From Nocardioides daeguensis (GTDB lineage Bacteria > Actinomycetota > Actinomycetes > Propionibacteriales > Nocardioidaceae): a stretch of 64,000 nucleotides of DNA. The position numbers and the translations under genes are program-made. The DNA lies in NCBI RefSeq assembly GCF_019192965.1, contig NZ_JAHTKU010000011.1, positions 248,001 to 312,000 of the forward strand. The letters are read 5' to 3'. Below, piece after piece: positions 35,852 through 44,515 of this stretch (position 1 is its first letter; each line of letters opens with the position of its first letter). Under the pieces are notes generated by a model, which was not told where the DNA came from, searched no databases, and was given only the letters and a program-made list of their open reading frames with translations.

Positions 35852-36565
35852 TCACCGGGGAGCCGAGATGTCCTTCTCCACGTCGTACGCCGTGACGTCG
35901 ATCGTGTACGTCATCGGCTCGGAGTCGGGGAAGAAGGTGCCGGTGAGCCGGGCGGTGCGCAGGTAGCCCGAGTCGTCGACACGGTAGGTCGCCTCGAAGG
36001 CGTCACCCTCGGCGCAGGGCAGGATCTTGCGGATCGAGTCGCCCGTGGCGGTGCCGGCGTAGGTGTGGAAGATCTCCTTGTTGTCCTTGCCGCCGCGCTC
36101 GGACTTGCCGGCCTTCACGCCCGTGCTGCTGGTGAGCACCGATGAGACGCCGCTCGACGGGTCGAGCAGCTCGGCGGGGTCCGGGGCGCACAGCGCCTCG
36201 GGCTGGTACTTGTCGGTCCAGCCGATGATCGGGGCGTCGATCCACAGCGTGCCGTCGACGGAGACCACGTCGATCGAGCTCGCCTCGAAGCCGCTCACCC
36301 GGCCGGCGACGCTGCCCTCGAAGGCGGGCGGGTCGGCGACGATGGTGCCGCTCGCGGCCGAGAGGTAGTCGGTGCCCGGGTCGTCGCCGGTCGACAGCGA
36401 GACCTCGATGCCGCTGGTGCCGTCGAGCAGCTCCTTGGCCTTGGCGCCGGCGTCGGACCACGGCGCGGCGGTGGAGCCGCCGTCGTCGCCCGAGCAGGCG
36501 GTCAGGCCGCCGACGGCGACGAGGGCGGAGAGCAGGCCGGCGGCCACGCGGATCGGGGTCGTCAT
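35852..36565 (-). CDS. lprG: LprG-like lipoprotein (LppX_LprAFG family)
   Basis: A 237-residue exported lipoprotein. The signal peptide has a hydrophobic core (VAAGLLSALVAVGGL) and a lipobox LTAC, so Cys is lipidated. The mature part alternates beta strands and helices of the LppX/LprG fold (LDGTSGIEVSLSTGDD, then FEGSVAGRVSGFEASSIDVVSVDGTLWI), which encloses a lipid-binding cavity. It probably carries lipids in concert with the P55-like transporter, which starts 10 bases downstream. The ATG at 36565 begins the signal peptide; an upstream in-frame start would add charged residues. Four bases separate it from the upstream topoisomerase gene. Confidence 0.82.
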   Translation of the reverse strand: MTTPIRVAAGLLSALVAVGGLTACSGDDGGSTAAPWSDAGAKAKELLDGTSGIEVSLSTGDDPGTDYLSAASGTIVADPPAFEGSVAGRVSGFEASSIDVVSVDGTLWIDAPIIGWTDKYQPEALCAPDPAELLDPSSGVSSVLTSSTGVKAGKSERGGKDNKEIFHTYAGTATGDSIRKILPCAEGDAFEATYRVDDSGYLRTARLTGTFFPDSEPMTYTIDVTAYDVEKDISAPR

Positions 36566-36569
36566 GCGC

Positions 36570-39098
36570 TCACCCTGACACATCGCCGGAAGGCGCCGCC
36601 GGGGCCTCCCGCGAGCCGGGAGCTGCGAGGACGGTGGCCAGGCTGGCGACGAGCGGACCGGCCGCGGCGGCCAGGGCCTGGCTGCTCGGCGTACCGGAGC
36701 CGTCGCGGCGGCCGTTGGCCTCGGGCAGGTCGACGGGGGCGCCGCTGGCGGCCGCGGCCCGGGCGGGTGCGGGGCCGGCCCAGGCGAACACCAGGGTGTC
36801 CTCGCCCTTGAGGAACCGGTGGCAGCGGACGCCGCCGGTCGCCCGGCCCTTGGCGGGGTACTCCCAGAAGTCGGTCACCTTGACCGAACCGGGCTCGGTG
36901 CCGGGCAGGGCGGTCGAGGAGCCGGACGAGGTCACCAGGACCACGCCGCCGGGGGAGTTGAGGTCGAGCACGCCGAACCACACGACCCGCTCGCGTTCGG
37001 TGACCCGGACGCCGGCCATGCCGCCGCCGGAGCGACCCTGCGGACGCACCGAGTCGGCGGGGTAGTGGAGCAGCTGGGCGTCGGAGGTGACGAAGCACAG
37101 CTCCTCCTGCCCGGTGCGCAGCTCGACCGCGCCGACGACCTCGTCGCCGTCCTTGAGGGTGATGACGTCCCACTCGTCCTTGCCGATCACCTCGGGGTTG
37201 ACCCGCTTCACGACGCCCTGCTTCGTGCCGAGCGCGAGACCGGGGCCGTCGGTGGTGAGGGTGGTCAGCGCGAGTGCGCGCTCCCCGGCGGCCAGCTCGA
37301 TCACCTCGGTGAGCGGCAGGCCCCCTTGGAGGTTGGGCTCGTTGGCCGACGGCGGGATCGCCGGCAGGTCGAGGACCGCGAGCCGGATCAGTCGGCCGGC
37401 GGAGGTCAGCACGCCGATGTCGGCGCGAGCCGTCGTCCGGACCGCGGACACCACGACGTCGTGGTTGGCCCGGCCGCCGCCGGTGCCGATCTCGTCGGCG
37501 TTGCTGGTGCGGGCGAGCAGGCCGGTGGAGGACAGCAGGGCGAAGCACGGGTCGTCGGCGACCTCGAGCGGCGCGGCGGCCGCGGCGACGGCGGTGGTGC
37601 CGGCCGACTCGAGCAGGACGGTACGCCGCGGCGTGCCGAACGTCTTGGCGACGTCGGCGAGCTCGGAGGAGACGAGCTTCTTCAGGAGCGCCTCGTCGCC
37701 GAGGATGGCGTCGAGCTCCTCGATCTCGCGGCGCAGCTGCTCCTGCTCCTTCTCCAGCTCGATGCGGGAGAACCGCGTGAGCCGGCGCAGCTGCATCTCC
37801 AAGATGTACTCGGCCTGGGTCTGCGAGAGCTCGAAGACCGACATCAGGCGCTCGCGCGCGGCAGCCGAGTCGTCGCTGGTGCGGATGACCTGGATGACCT
37901 CGTCGATGTCGAGCAGCGCGATGAGCAGGCCGTCGACGAGGTGCAGCCGGTCGGCCTTCTTGCCGCGGCGGAACGCGGATCGGCGTCGGACGACCTCGTA
38001 GCGGTGGTCGAGGAAGACCTCGAGCATCTCCTTGAGGCCCATGGTGCGGGGTTGGCCGTCGACCAGGGCGACGTTGTTGATGCCGAAGGAGTCCTCGAGC
38101 GGCGTCAGCTTGTAGAGCTGCTCGAGCAGGGCCTCGGGGACGAACCCGTTCTTGACCTCGATGACCAGGCGCAACCCGTTCTCGCGGTCGGTGAGGTCCT
38201 TGATGTCGGCGATGCCCTGGAGCTTCTTGGACTGGACGAGCACCTTGATCCGCTCGACGACCTTCTCGGTGCCGACGCCGTAGGGGAGCTCGGTGACCAC
38301 GATGCCCTTGCGGCGCCCGATCGTCTCCACCCGGGCGGTCGCGCGCATCTTGAACACGCCCCGGCCCGACTCGTAGGCGTCGCGGATGCCGTCGAGGCCG
38401 ACGATCTTGCCGCCCGTCGGCAGGTCGGGGCCCGGGATGAACCTCATCAGGCCGTCGATGTCGGTGTGGGGGTGCTGGATCAGGTGGCGCAGCGCCTGGA
38501 CCACCTCGACCAGGTTGTGGGGTGCCATGTTGGTCGCCATCCCGACCGCGATGCCCGTCGTACCGTTGACGACCAGGCTCGGGATCGCGGAGGGGAGCAC
38601 GGTGGGCTCGTACTCGCGGCTGTCGTAGTTGGGCTTGAAGTCGACCGTGTCCTCGTCGATCGACTCCGTCATCGCCAGCGCCGCGGGCGCCATCCGGCAC
38701 TCCGTGTAACGCATGGCGGCCGGCGGGTCGTCGGGCGAGCCGAAGTTGCCGTGGCCGTCGATGTAGGGCAGCCGCAGCGACCAGGACTGGGCGGTGCGGA
38801 CCAGGGCGTCGTAGATCGCCCCGTCGCCGTGGGGGTGCAGCCGACCCATGACCTCACCGACGACACGGGCGGACTTCACGTGCCCCCGGTCGGGCCGGAG
38901 GTTCATGTCGTTCATCGTGTAGAGGATCCGGCGCTGCACCGGCTTCAGTCCGTCGCGTGCGTCGGGCAGCGCCCGGGAGTAGATGACGGAGTAGGCGTAC
39001 TCCAGGAACGACGACTGCATCTCGTCGCGGATGTCGGTGTCGAGGATGTGCTCCTCGAAGTCCTCCGGGAGGGGTTCTGCCTTGGTACGCCGTGCCAT
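36570..39098 (-). CDS. parC: Type IIA topoisomerase subunit A (topoisomerase IV/second gyrase, ParC-like)
   Basis: An 842-residue DNA cleavage subunit. The catalytic tyrosine is Tyr131 in RYTE. The breakage-reunion domain has DARDGLKPVQRRILY and GRLHPHGDGAIYDAL, and the coiled tower around residues 420-500 precedes six beta-pinwheel blades in the C-terminal domain. The pinwheel lacks an obvious GyrA box, which favours a topoisomerase IV-like role. It partners the subunit at 24722-26836. Start at 39098 gives the usual MARRTK; an ATG nine bases earlier is equally possible. The C-terminal 50 residues are Ala/Pro-rich and not conserved. Confidence 0.88.
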   Translation of the reverse strand: MARRTKAEPLPEDFEEHILDTDIRDEMQSSFLEYAYSVIYSRALPDARDGLKPVQRRILYTMNDMNLRPDRGHVKSARVVGEVMGRLHPHGDGAIYDALVRTAQSWSLRLPYIDGHGNFGSPDDPPAAMRYTECRMAPAALAMTESIDEDTVDFKPNYDSREYEPTVLPSAIPSLVVNGTTGIAVGMATNMAPHNLVEVVQALRHLIQHPHTDIDGLMRFIPGPDLPTGGKIVGLDGIRDAYESGRGVFKMRATARVETIGRRKGIVVTELPYGVGTEKVVERIKVLVQSKKLQGIADIKDLTDRENGLRLVIEVKNGFVPEALLEQLYKLTPLEDSFGINNVALVDGQPRTMGLKEMLEVFLDHRYEVVRRRSAFRRGKKADRLHLVDGLLIALLDIDEVIQVIRTSDDSAAARERLMSVFELSQTQAEYILEMQLRRLTRFSRIELEKEQEQLRREIEELDAILGDEALLKKLVSSELADVAKTFGTPRRTVLLESAGTTAVAAAAAPLEVADDPCFALLSSTGLLARTSNADEIGTGGGRANHDVVVSAVRTTARADIGVLTSAGRLIRLAVLDLPAIPPSANEPNLQGGLPLTEVIELAAGERALALTTLTTDGPGLALGTKQGVVKRVNPEVIGKDEWDVITLKDGDEVVGAVELRTGQEELCFVTSDAQLLHYPADSVRPQGRSGGGMAGVRVTERERVVWFGVLDLNSPGGVVLVTSSGSSTALPGTEPGSVKVTDFWEYPAKGRATGGVRCHRFLKGEDTLVFAWAGPAPARAAAASGAPVDLPEANGRRDGSGTPSSQALAAAAGPLVASLATVLAAPGSREAPAAPSGDVSG

Positions 39099-39156
39099 GG
39101 AGGGCATTCTTCCGGGTGCCCCCGACAAGCCGACCGGGGGCTCGCGGGGGACCCGA

Positions 39157-39162
39157 TAGATT
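39157..39162 (+). promoter_or_regulatory. -10 box of a leaderless-type promoter (PatA-like gene)
   Basis: TAGATT lies seven bases before the GTG at 39170. Confidence 0.4.
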
Positions 39163-39169
39163 TCTCCCT

Positions 39170-41893
39170 GTGAGCCCCGGCGACCCCACCCCCACCGACG
39201 AGATCGAGCCGCCCCCGGCGCACTGGGAGGGTGACGTCGTGCTCCGCGACGGGCGTACGGCGCACATCCGGCCGATCCGCCCCGAGGACGACGAGCTGCT
39301 GGTCGAGTTCTACGCGCGGGTGTCCGACGAGTCGAAGTACTACCGCTTCTTCTCCCCGATGCCGGTGCTGTCCGAGCGCGACGTGCGCCGGTTCACCCAC
39401 GTCGACCACCGCGACCGGGTGGCGCTGGTGCTGATCCTCCAGGAGCGGATGATCGCCGTCGGCCGCTACGACGTCGTGGCCAACCGCGAGGCCGAGGTCG
39501 CCTTCCTCGTCGAGGACGAGCACCAGGGTCGGGGCATCGCCCAGCTGCTCCTCGAGCACCTGGCCCAGGCGGGGCGGGAGCGTGGCGTCGAGCGGTTCAC
39601 CGCCGAGGTGCTGCCCGACAACTCGCGGATGATCCAGACCTTCCGCGACGCCGGCTACAAGGTGGTCAGCGGCTACCACGACGGCGTGATCACCCTCGAG
39701 TTCCCGATCGACCCGACCGAGACGGCGATCGGCGTGATGCGCGACCGGGAGCACGCCGCCGAGGCCGAGTCGATCGACCGCTTCTTCCACCCGCGCTCGG
39801 TCGCGATCATCGGCGCCAGCCGCCGCCAGGACACGATCGGCCAGGTGCTGGTGCGCAACCTGGTCAACGGCGGCTTCACGGGCCGGGTCCACGTCGTCAA
39901 CCCGAGCGCGCCCGCGGTGTCGGGCTTCCCGGCGTACAAGAACGTCAACGAGGTCCCCGACGACGTCGACGTCGCGATCGTCGCCGTTCCGGCGGACGCG
40001 GTCACCGACGTGGTGCTCGACTGCGCCAACAAGGGCGTGCACGGCCTGGTCGTCATCTCGTCGGGCTTCGCCGAGACCGGTGAGGAGGGCCGCAAGCGGC
40101 AGCGTCACCTGGCCGGGCTGTGCCGGTCCTACGGCCTGCGCCTGATCGGCCCCAACTGCCTGGGCGTGATCAACACCGAGCCGGCCGTGCAGGTCAACGC
40201 GTCGCTGTCGTCGGTGATGCCGGCCCGCGGCCGTGCGGGCTTCTTCTGCCAGTCCGGTGCCCTCGGCTCGGCGATCTTGGAGAAGGTCAAGAACCGGGGT
40301 CTCGGCATCTCGACGTTCGTCAGCGCGGGCAACCGCGCCGACGTCTCCGGCAACGACCTCCTGCAGTACTGGGAGGAGGACGACGCCACCGAGGTCGTCA
40401 TGATGTACCTCGAGTCGATCGGTAACCCGCGCAAGTTCTCCCGGATCGCGCGCCGGGTCTCGGCCCGCAAGCCGATCGTGGCCGTCCGTTCCGGGCGTAC
40501 GACGCAGGGCGTGCCGATGGGCCACGCGGTGCGTCGCATCGGCGCCCCGCAGGCCGCCGTCGACGCCATGTTCCGCCAGGCCGGCGTGATCCAGGTCGAC
40601 ACCCTCGACGACATGTTCGACGTCGCCCAGCTGCTCGCCCACCAGCCGCTGCCGCGCGGGCGCCGGGTCGCGATCGTCGGGAACTCCGACGCGCTCGGGC
40701 TGCTCGCCGCCGACGCCGCCTCAGCGGTCGGCCTCGTCGTCAACCGTTCGGTCGCCCTCGGCGCCGACGCCACCGCCGAGGACTTCGAGGACGCCCTCGA
40801 CAACGCCATCGACGACCCCGACGTCGACTCGGTCATCGCCGTCTACATCCCGCCGCTCGACGTGTCCGGCGAGGAGGTCGCCAACGTGCTGGCGGCGGTG
40901 GGGGAGCAGTCCGACAAGCCGCTCGTGTCCTCCTTCCTCGGTGCCGAGGGCATCCCCGAGCTGCTGCGGGTCCCCGACGTCGCGGGCTCGTCGGCGGGAC
41001 GCGGCTCGGTGCCGTCGTACCCGGCCGTGGAGGCGGCGGTCCGTGCGCTGGCGCGGGTCGTGGACTACGCCGTGTGGCTGCACGCCCCCGACGGCCCGGT
41101 GGCGGACGCGGGCGAGGTCGACGCGCGCGGCGCCCGGCGGCTCGTCGACCGGGTCCTCGCCGACGCCGACCTCGGTGCCGCCGACCGCGAGGTCGACCTC
41201 GACCAGGACCAGGTCCGCGCGCTGCTGAACGCCTACGGCATCGAGCTGTGGTCCTCCGAGCCGGTCGCCGACGTCGACGCCGCGGTCGCCGCCGGGGAGC
41301 GGCTCGGCTGGGACGTCGTGCTCAAGTCGACCCTCGCCTCGGTGCGCGAGCGACCCGACCAGATCCACGTGTGGCGCAGCATCACCGACGCGCACGAGAT
41401 GGAGGAGGCATGGGACTACCTGGCCGGCCTGATCGATCCCGCCGTGGGGCGGTTCGTCGTGCAGCGCAACGCGCCGACCGGAGTACCCATCTCGGTGCGC
41501 TCCTTCGAGGACCCGCTGTTCGGGCCGGTCGTCTCGTTCGGCATCTCCGGGCCGGTCATCGACCTGCTGGGGGACTGGTCCTACCGGATCCCGCCGCTGA
41601 ACGCGCACGAGGTGTCGTCGATGGTGCGGGAGGTGAAGAGCTCGCCGCTGCTGTTCGGCTACCGCGGCGCGGACCCGGTCCAGGTCTCGGCGATCGAGGA
41701 CCTGATCACCCGGGTGGCGGTGCTCCAGGGCGACCTGCCCCAGGTGAGTGCGCTGGAGCTGTCGCTGGTCCTCGCCGGGGTCGACTCGGCCGCGGTGCTG
41801 ACCGCCTCGGTCCGGGTCGCGGCGGTGAAGGACCCGCGGCCGGACTCGCTGGTGCGCCGGATGCCCGACCTCATCACGACGATCGCGGAGTAG
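39170..41893 (+). CDS. Bifunctional GNAT acetyltransferase/NDP-forming acyl-CoA synthetase (PatA-like)
   Basis: A 907-residue fusion. Residues about 20-180 are a GNAT domain (acetyl-CoA loop VEDEHQGRGIAQLLLEHL). A CoA-binding Rossmann domain follows (FFHPRSVAIIGASRRQDTIG), then a succinyl-CoA-ligase-like domain with IGPNCLGVIN, FCQSGALG and a candidate phospho-histidine in MGHAVRR. The last 230 residues form an ATP-grasp domain. Actinobacterial proteins with the GNAT at the N-terminus include Streptomyces PatA, which acetylates lysines of acyl-CoA synthetases. Whether the synthetase half is active cannot be told. The GTG at 39170 is set by the TAGATT box; the gene is divergent from parC. Confidence 0.85.
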   Translation: MSPGDPTPTDEIEPPPAHWEGDVVLRDGRTAHIRPIRPEDDELLVEFYARVSDESKYYRFFSPMPVLSERDVRRFTHVDHRDRVALVLILQERMIAVGRYDVVANREAEVAFLVEDEHQGRGIAQLLLEHLAQAGRERGVERFTAEVLPDNSRMIQTFRDAGYKVVSGYHDGVITLEFPIDPTETAIGVMRDREHAAEAESIDRFFHPRSVAIIGASRRQDTIGQVLVRNLVNGGFTGRVHVVNPSAPAVSGFPAYKNVNEVPDDVDVAIVAVPADAVTDVVLDCANKGVHGLVVISSGFAETGEEGRKRQRHLAGLCRSYGLRLIGPNCLGVINTEPAVQVNASLSSVMPARGRAGFFCQSGALGSAILEKVKNRGLGISTFVSAGNRADVSGNDLLQYWEEDDATEVVMMYLESIGNPRKFSRIARRVSARKPIVAVRSGRTTQGVPMGHAVRRIGAPQAAVDAMFRQAGVIQVDTLDDMFDVAQLLAHQPLPRGRRVAIVGNSDALGLLAADAASAVGLVVNRSVALGADATAEDFEDALDNAIDDPDVDSVIAVYIPPLDVSGEEVANVLAAVGEQSDKPLVSSFLGAEGIPELLRVPDVAGSSAGRGSVPSYPAVEAAVRALARVVDYAVWLHAPDGPVADAGEVDARGARRLVDRVLADADLGAADREVDLDQDQVRALLNAYGIELWSSEPVADVDAAVAAGERLGWDVVLKSTLASVRERPDQIHVWRSITDAHEMEEAWDYLAGLIDPAVGRFVVQRNAPTGVPISVRSFEDPLFGPVVSFGISGPVIDLLGDWSYRIPPLNAHEVSSMVREVKSSPLLFGYRGADPVQVSAIEDLITRVAVLQGDLPQVSALELSLVLAGVDSAAVLTASVRVAAVKDPRPDSLVRRMPDLITTIAE

Positions 41894-41936
41894 GTCCGCC
41901 GCAGGTTCGGGCGTCCTGGCGTGCGAGGATGCGGCC

Positions 41937-42506
41937 ATGACTGACCGGGACCGGAGCACCGAGCTGAGTCGTGCGATCAACCGCACCGGCTACTACCCGG
42001 AGGTCGTCGCCGACGCCGTCGTCGACGCGGTCGCGGGCGAGAGCGTGGTGTCCTACTACGTCCACCACGAGCCGACCTTCGAGCGCGACGAGGTGCGTCG
42101 GCACCAGACGGTGATCGTGCTGACCCCGTCGCGCCTGATCCTCGCGCACACCGACGAGCACGCGGGCGACGACCTGCTGCCCGAGCCGTACACCTCGACC
42201 TCGACCGAGGCGGTCAGCCTGCGCTCGGTGGCCTCGGTCGTCGTCACCCGGATGACGACCAACCCCACCGCCGGTCCGCGCCCGCCCGCCGAGGCCGTGC
42301 TCACCATCGGCTGGGGTGCGGTCAACCGGGTCGACCTCGAGCCGGCCGGCTGCAACGACCCGCAGTGCGAGGCCGACCACGGCTACACCGGCACGCTGTC
42401 CTCCGACGACTTCTCGCTGCGGGTCTCGGCCGCCGCCGACGGCACCGACGCGGTGGGTGGGCTGCTCTCCTTCGCCGCGTCCCTCTCGGCGCTCACCCGG
42501 GGCTGA
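41937..42506 (+). CDS. DUF5998 family protein
   Basis: A 189-residue actinobacterial protein of unknown function. It has a helical N-terminus (TELSRAINRTGYYPEVVADAVVDAVAGE), a beta-rich middle with VIVLTPSRLILAHTDEH, and CNDPQCEADHGYTG, which holds two Cys and a His that could bind metal. The pattern matches DUF5998. It is followed at four bases by a phosphatase-superfamily gene, an arrangement I remember as recurrent in actinobacteria. Confidence 0.75.
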   Translation: MTDRDRSTELSRAINRTGYYPEVVADAVVDAVAGESVVSYYVHHEPTFERDEVRRHQTVIVLTPSRLILAHTDEHAGDDLLPEPYTSTSTEAVSLRSVASVVVTRMTTNPTAGPRPPAEAVLTIGWGAVNRVDLEPAGCNDPQCEADHGYTGTLSSDDFSLRVSAAADGTDAVGGLLSFAASLSALTRG

Positions 42507-42510
42507 CGCG

Positions 42511-43659
42511 TTGGCAGGGGAGCGGGAGGGCGCCGCCGCGTTCTGCGAGCCGGCGTACGGCGTCCGCTCGCTCGGCGACATCGTCCCGGCAGCGGCGCAC
42601 GCCCTCGGCAGCCCGCTCGGCCCGGCGCCCACCGGCCTGACGCTGCCCGGCGCCTCGTCGTACGTCGTCTTCCTGATCGACGGGCTCGGCGCCCGGCTGC
42701 TGGACCGCTACGCGCACGCGGCGCCGTACCTGTCGTCGCTGCTGGTGACCTCGACGCCCGCGACCGCGAGCGTGCCGTCGACGACCTCGACGTCGCTGAC
42801 CACGCTCGGGACCGGGCTGATGCCGGGCGCACACGGGCTGGTCGGCTTCACCACCCGGATCCCCGGCACCAACGACCTCCTCAACGCGCTGGTCTGGGAC
42901 AGCGACGTCGACCCGGTCCAGTGGCAGCCGCACCAGACCGCGTTCTCGTCGCTGCAGGCGGCGGGGGTGCGGGTCAGCGTGGTCAACAAGCGCGAGTTCA
43001 ACGGCAGCGGGCTGACGGTCGCGGCCCACCGCGGCGCGGAGTACGTCGGTGTCGACCGGGTCGGCGAGCGGATCGCCGCCGTCGTGGCCGCCTCCACCCC
43101 GGCACCGCGGCAGCCTGCGCTGACCTACGTCTACGACGGCGACCTCGACTGGACCGGCCACCGCTGGGGCGTCGCCTCGAGCCAGTGGCTGCAGCAGCTC
43201 GCCATGATCGACCACGAGGCCGAGCAGCTGCGCGAGGCCCTGCCGGCCGACCGCCGCCTGGTCGTGATCGCGGACCACGGCATGGTCGACGTACCCGCGG
43301 CGTCCCGGGTCGACGTCTCCGCCGACGACGACCTGCGCTCCGGTGTCGCGCTGGTCGGTGGCGAGGCACGGTTCCGTCACCTCTACTGCACCGGCGGCGC
43401 GGTGCCCGACGTCGTCGCCACCTGGCGCGAGCGGCTGGGGGAGCGGGCCGAGGTGCTCAGTCGCTCCGAGGCGATCGCTCGCGGCTGGTTCGGTCCGGTC
43501 GACCCGGCGGTGCTGCCGCGGATCGGTGACGTCGTCGTGGCCTGCCGCGGCGACTTCGCAGTGCTGTCGACCGACGGCTTCCCCTACGAGAACAAGCTGA
43601 TCGGCATGCACGGCTCGCTCACCGCGGACGAGATGCTGATCCCGGTCCTCGTCGACTGA
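42511..43659 (+). CDS. Alkaline phosphatase-superfamily phosphodiesterase/pyrophosphatase
   Basis: A 382-residue enzyme of the nucleotide pyrophosphatase/phosphodiesterase group. Metal-site motifs are visible: FLIDGLGARLLD with the first Asp, the nucleophile Thr in VPSTTSTSLTTLGTG, DGDLDWTGHRWG and IADHGMVDVP, and HGSL near the C-terminus (GMHGSLTADEMLIPVL). No signal peptide is apparent, so it may be cytoplasmic. The start is a TTG at 42511, as no ATG or GTG lies between the preceding stop and the domain; it could be off by a few codons. Confidence 0.78.
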   Translation: MAGEREGAAAFCEPAYGVRSLGDIVPAAAHALGSPLGPAPTGLTLPGASSYVVFLIDGLGARLLDRYAHAAPYLSSLLVTSTPATASVPSTTSTSLTTLGTGLMPGAHGLVGFTTRIPGTNDLLNALVWDSDVDPVQWQPHQTAFSSLQAAGVRVSVVNKREFNGSGLTVAAHRGAEYVGVDRVGERIAAVVAASTPAPRQPALTYVYDGDLDWTGHRWGVASSQWLQQLAMIDHEAEQLREALPADRRLVVIADHGMVDVPAASRVDVSADDDLRSGVALVGGEARFRHLYCTGGAVPDVVATWRERLGERAEVLSRSEAIARGWFGPVDPAVLPRIGDVVVACRGDFAVLSTDGFPYENKLIGMHGSLTADEMLIPVLVD

Positions 43660-43707
43660 GCAGGCCGCACGCCCGGCGAAACCGCTGACAGCGCGGGCGG
43701 GACCCCT

Positions 43708-43713
43708 TAGCGT
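43708..43713 (+). promoter_or_regulatory. -10 box of a leaderless-type promoter (secreted-protein gene)
   Basis: TAGCGT lies seven bases before the ATG at 43721. Confidence 0.35.
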
Positions 43714-43720
43714 CAGTGCC

Positions 43721-44515
43721 ATGAAGTTCCCTCATGCGCTCGCGGCCCTTGGTGCTGCCGTCCTGATCCCGCTCACTGTCGCCGTGCCGGCCCACGCCGA
43801 TGAGTCGTACACGGGCGTCGTGACCTCCGCGGACCCGATTGCCGCCATCATCCAGCCCGACCCCGACACGGATGCCTGCGTCAAGGCCGTCGACCCGGGG
43901 AACGCAGTGGCTCACTACGACGACGTCAACTATGTCTCGCAGTCGAGCGGCCCCCGCCGCTTCGCCCTCCAGGTGCCGCCTGGGATGGGTGCGGTCATCT
44001 ACGTGTACCGCAACGGCACTTGTGTCGCGGCGGAGTATCAACCGGACTCGGAGGCCGAAGCGCTCGCTGGAGTCGTCGACGTCGAGGGCGTCAACCTGGC
44101 GGTCGGCGACCAGGTCAGGGTCCAGATCGCCTACCTCGGAGACCCGGCGACGGCCATGCCGTGGAGCCTCACCATCCAGCAGGCAGGTACTGCGAACGGA
44201 CCGGAGACGGGCAACGCCGGCAAGTACGCCCACCTCGGCTACCAGGTCGACTGCGGCGCCCACACCACGACCGTCGCCTTCACCAAGAAGCTCGCGAAGA
44301 AGGTCGACGGCGTGCACTGGGTCAAGATCAAGGCCAACGGTGCAACGGTGAAGACGCTGAAGGGAAGGAAGCTCGCCAAGGCCCTGAAGAAGGCCCGGCG
44401 CGGCAAGCCCTACGTCGTCGCCGGTGTCCCGTCGGTCGCGACCCAGCTGTCGGTCGAGATCAAGCTCGACAACGGCAAGAAGAAGATCCTCGCGCGGGCC
44501 TACAGCGCCTGCTGA
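43721..44515 (+). CDS. Secreted protein of unknown function
   Basis: A 264-residue protein with a clear Sec signal peptide (basic MKFPH, hydrophobic core to about residue 22, cleavage after AHA). The mature part has a beta-rich region (YTGVVTSADPIAAIIQPD onwards), two Cys in the first domain, then a Lys-rich C-terminal domain of about 80 residues (VDGVHWVKIKANGATVKTLKGRKLAKALKKARRGKPY). This C-terminal piece recalls short Ig-like or stalk modules in actinobacterial surface proteins. The base composition is a little less GC-rich than its neighbours. Its stop codon abuts that of thymidine kinase. Confidence 0.65.
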   Translation: MKFPHALAALGAAVLIPLTVAVPAHADESYTGVVTSADPIAAIIQPDPDTDACVKAVDPGNAVAHYDDVNYVSQSSGPRRFALQVPPGMGAVIYVYRNGTCVAAEYQPDSEAEALAGVVDVEGVNLAVGDQVRVQIAYLGDPATAMPWSLTIQQAGTANGPETGNAGKYAHLGYQVDCGAHTTTVAFTKKLAKKVDGVHWVKIKANGATVKTLKGRKLAKALKKARRGKPYVVAGVPSVATQLSVEIKLDNGKKKILARAYSAC

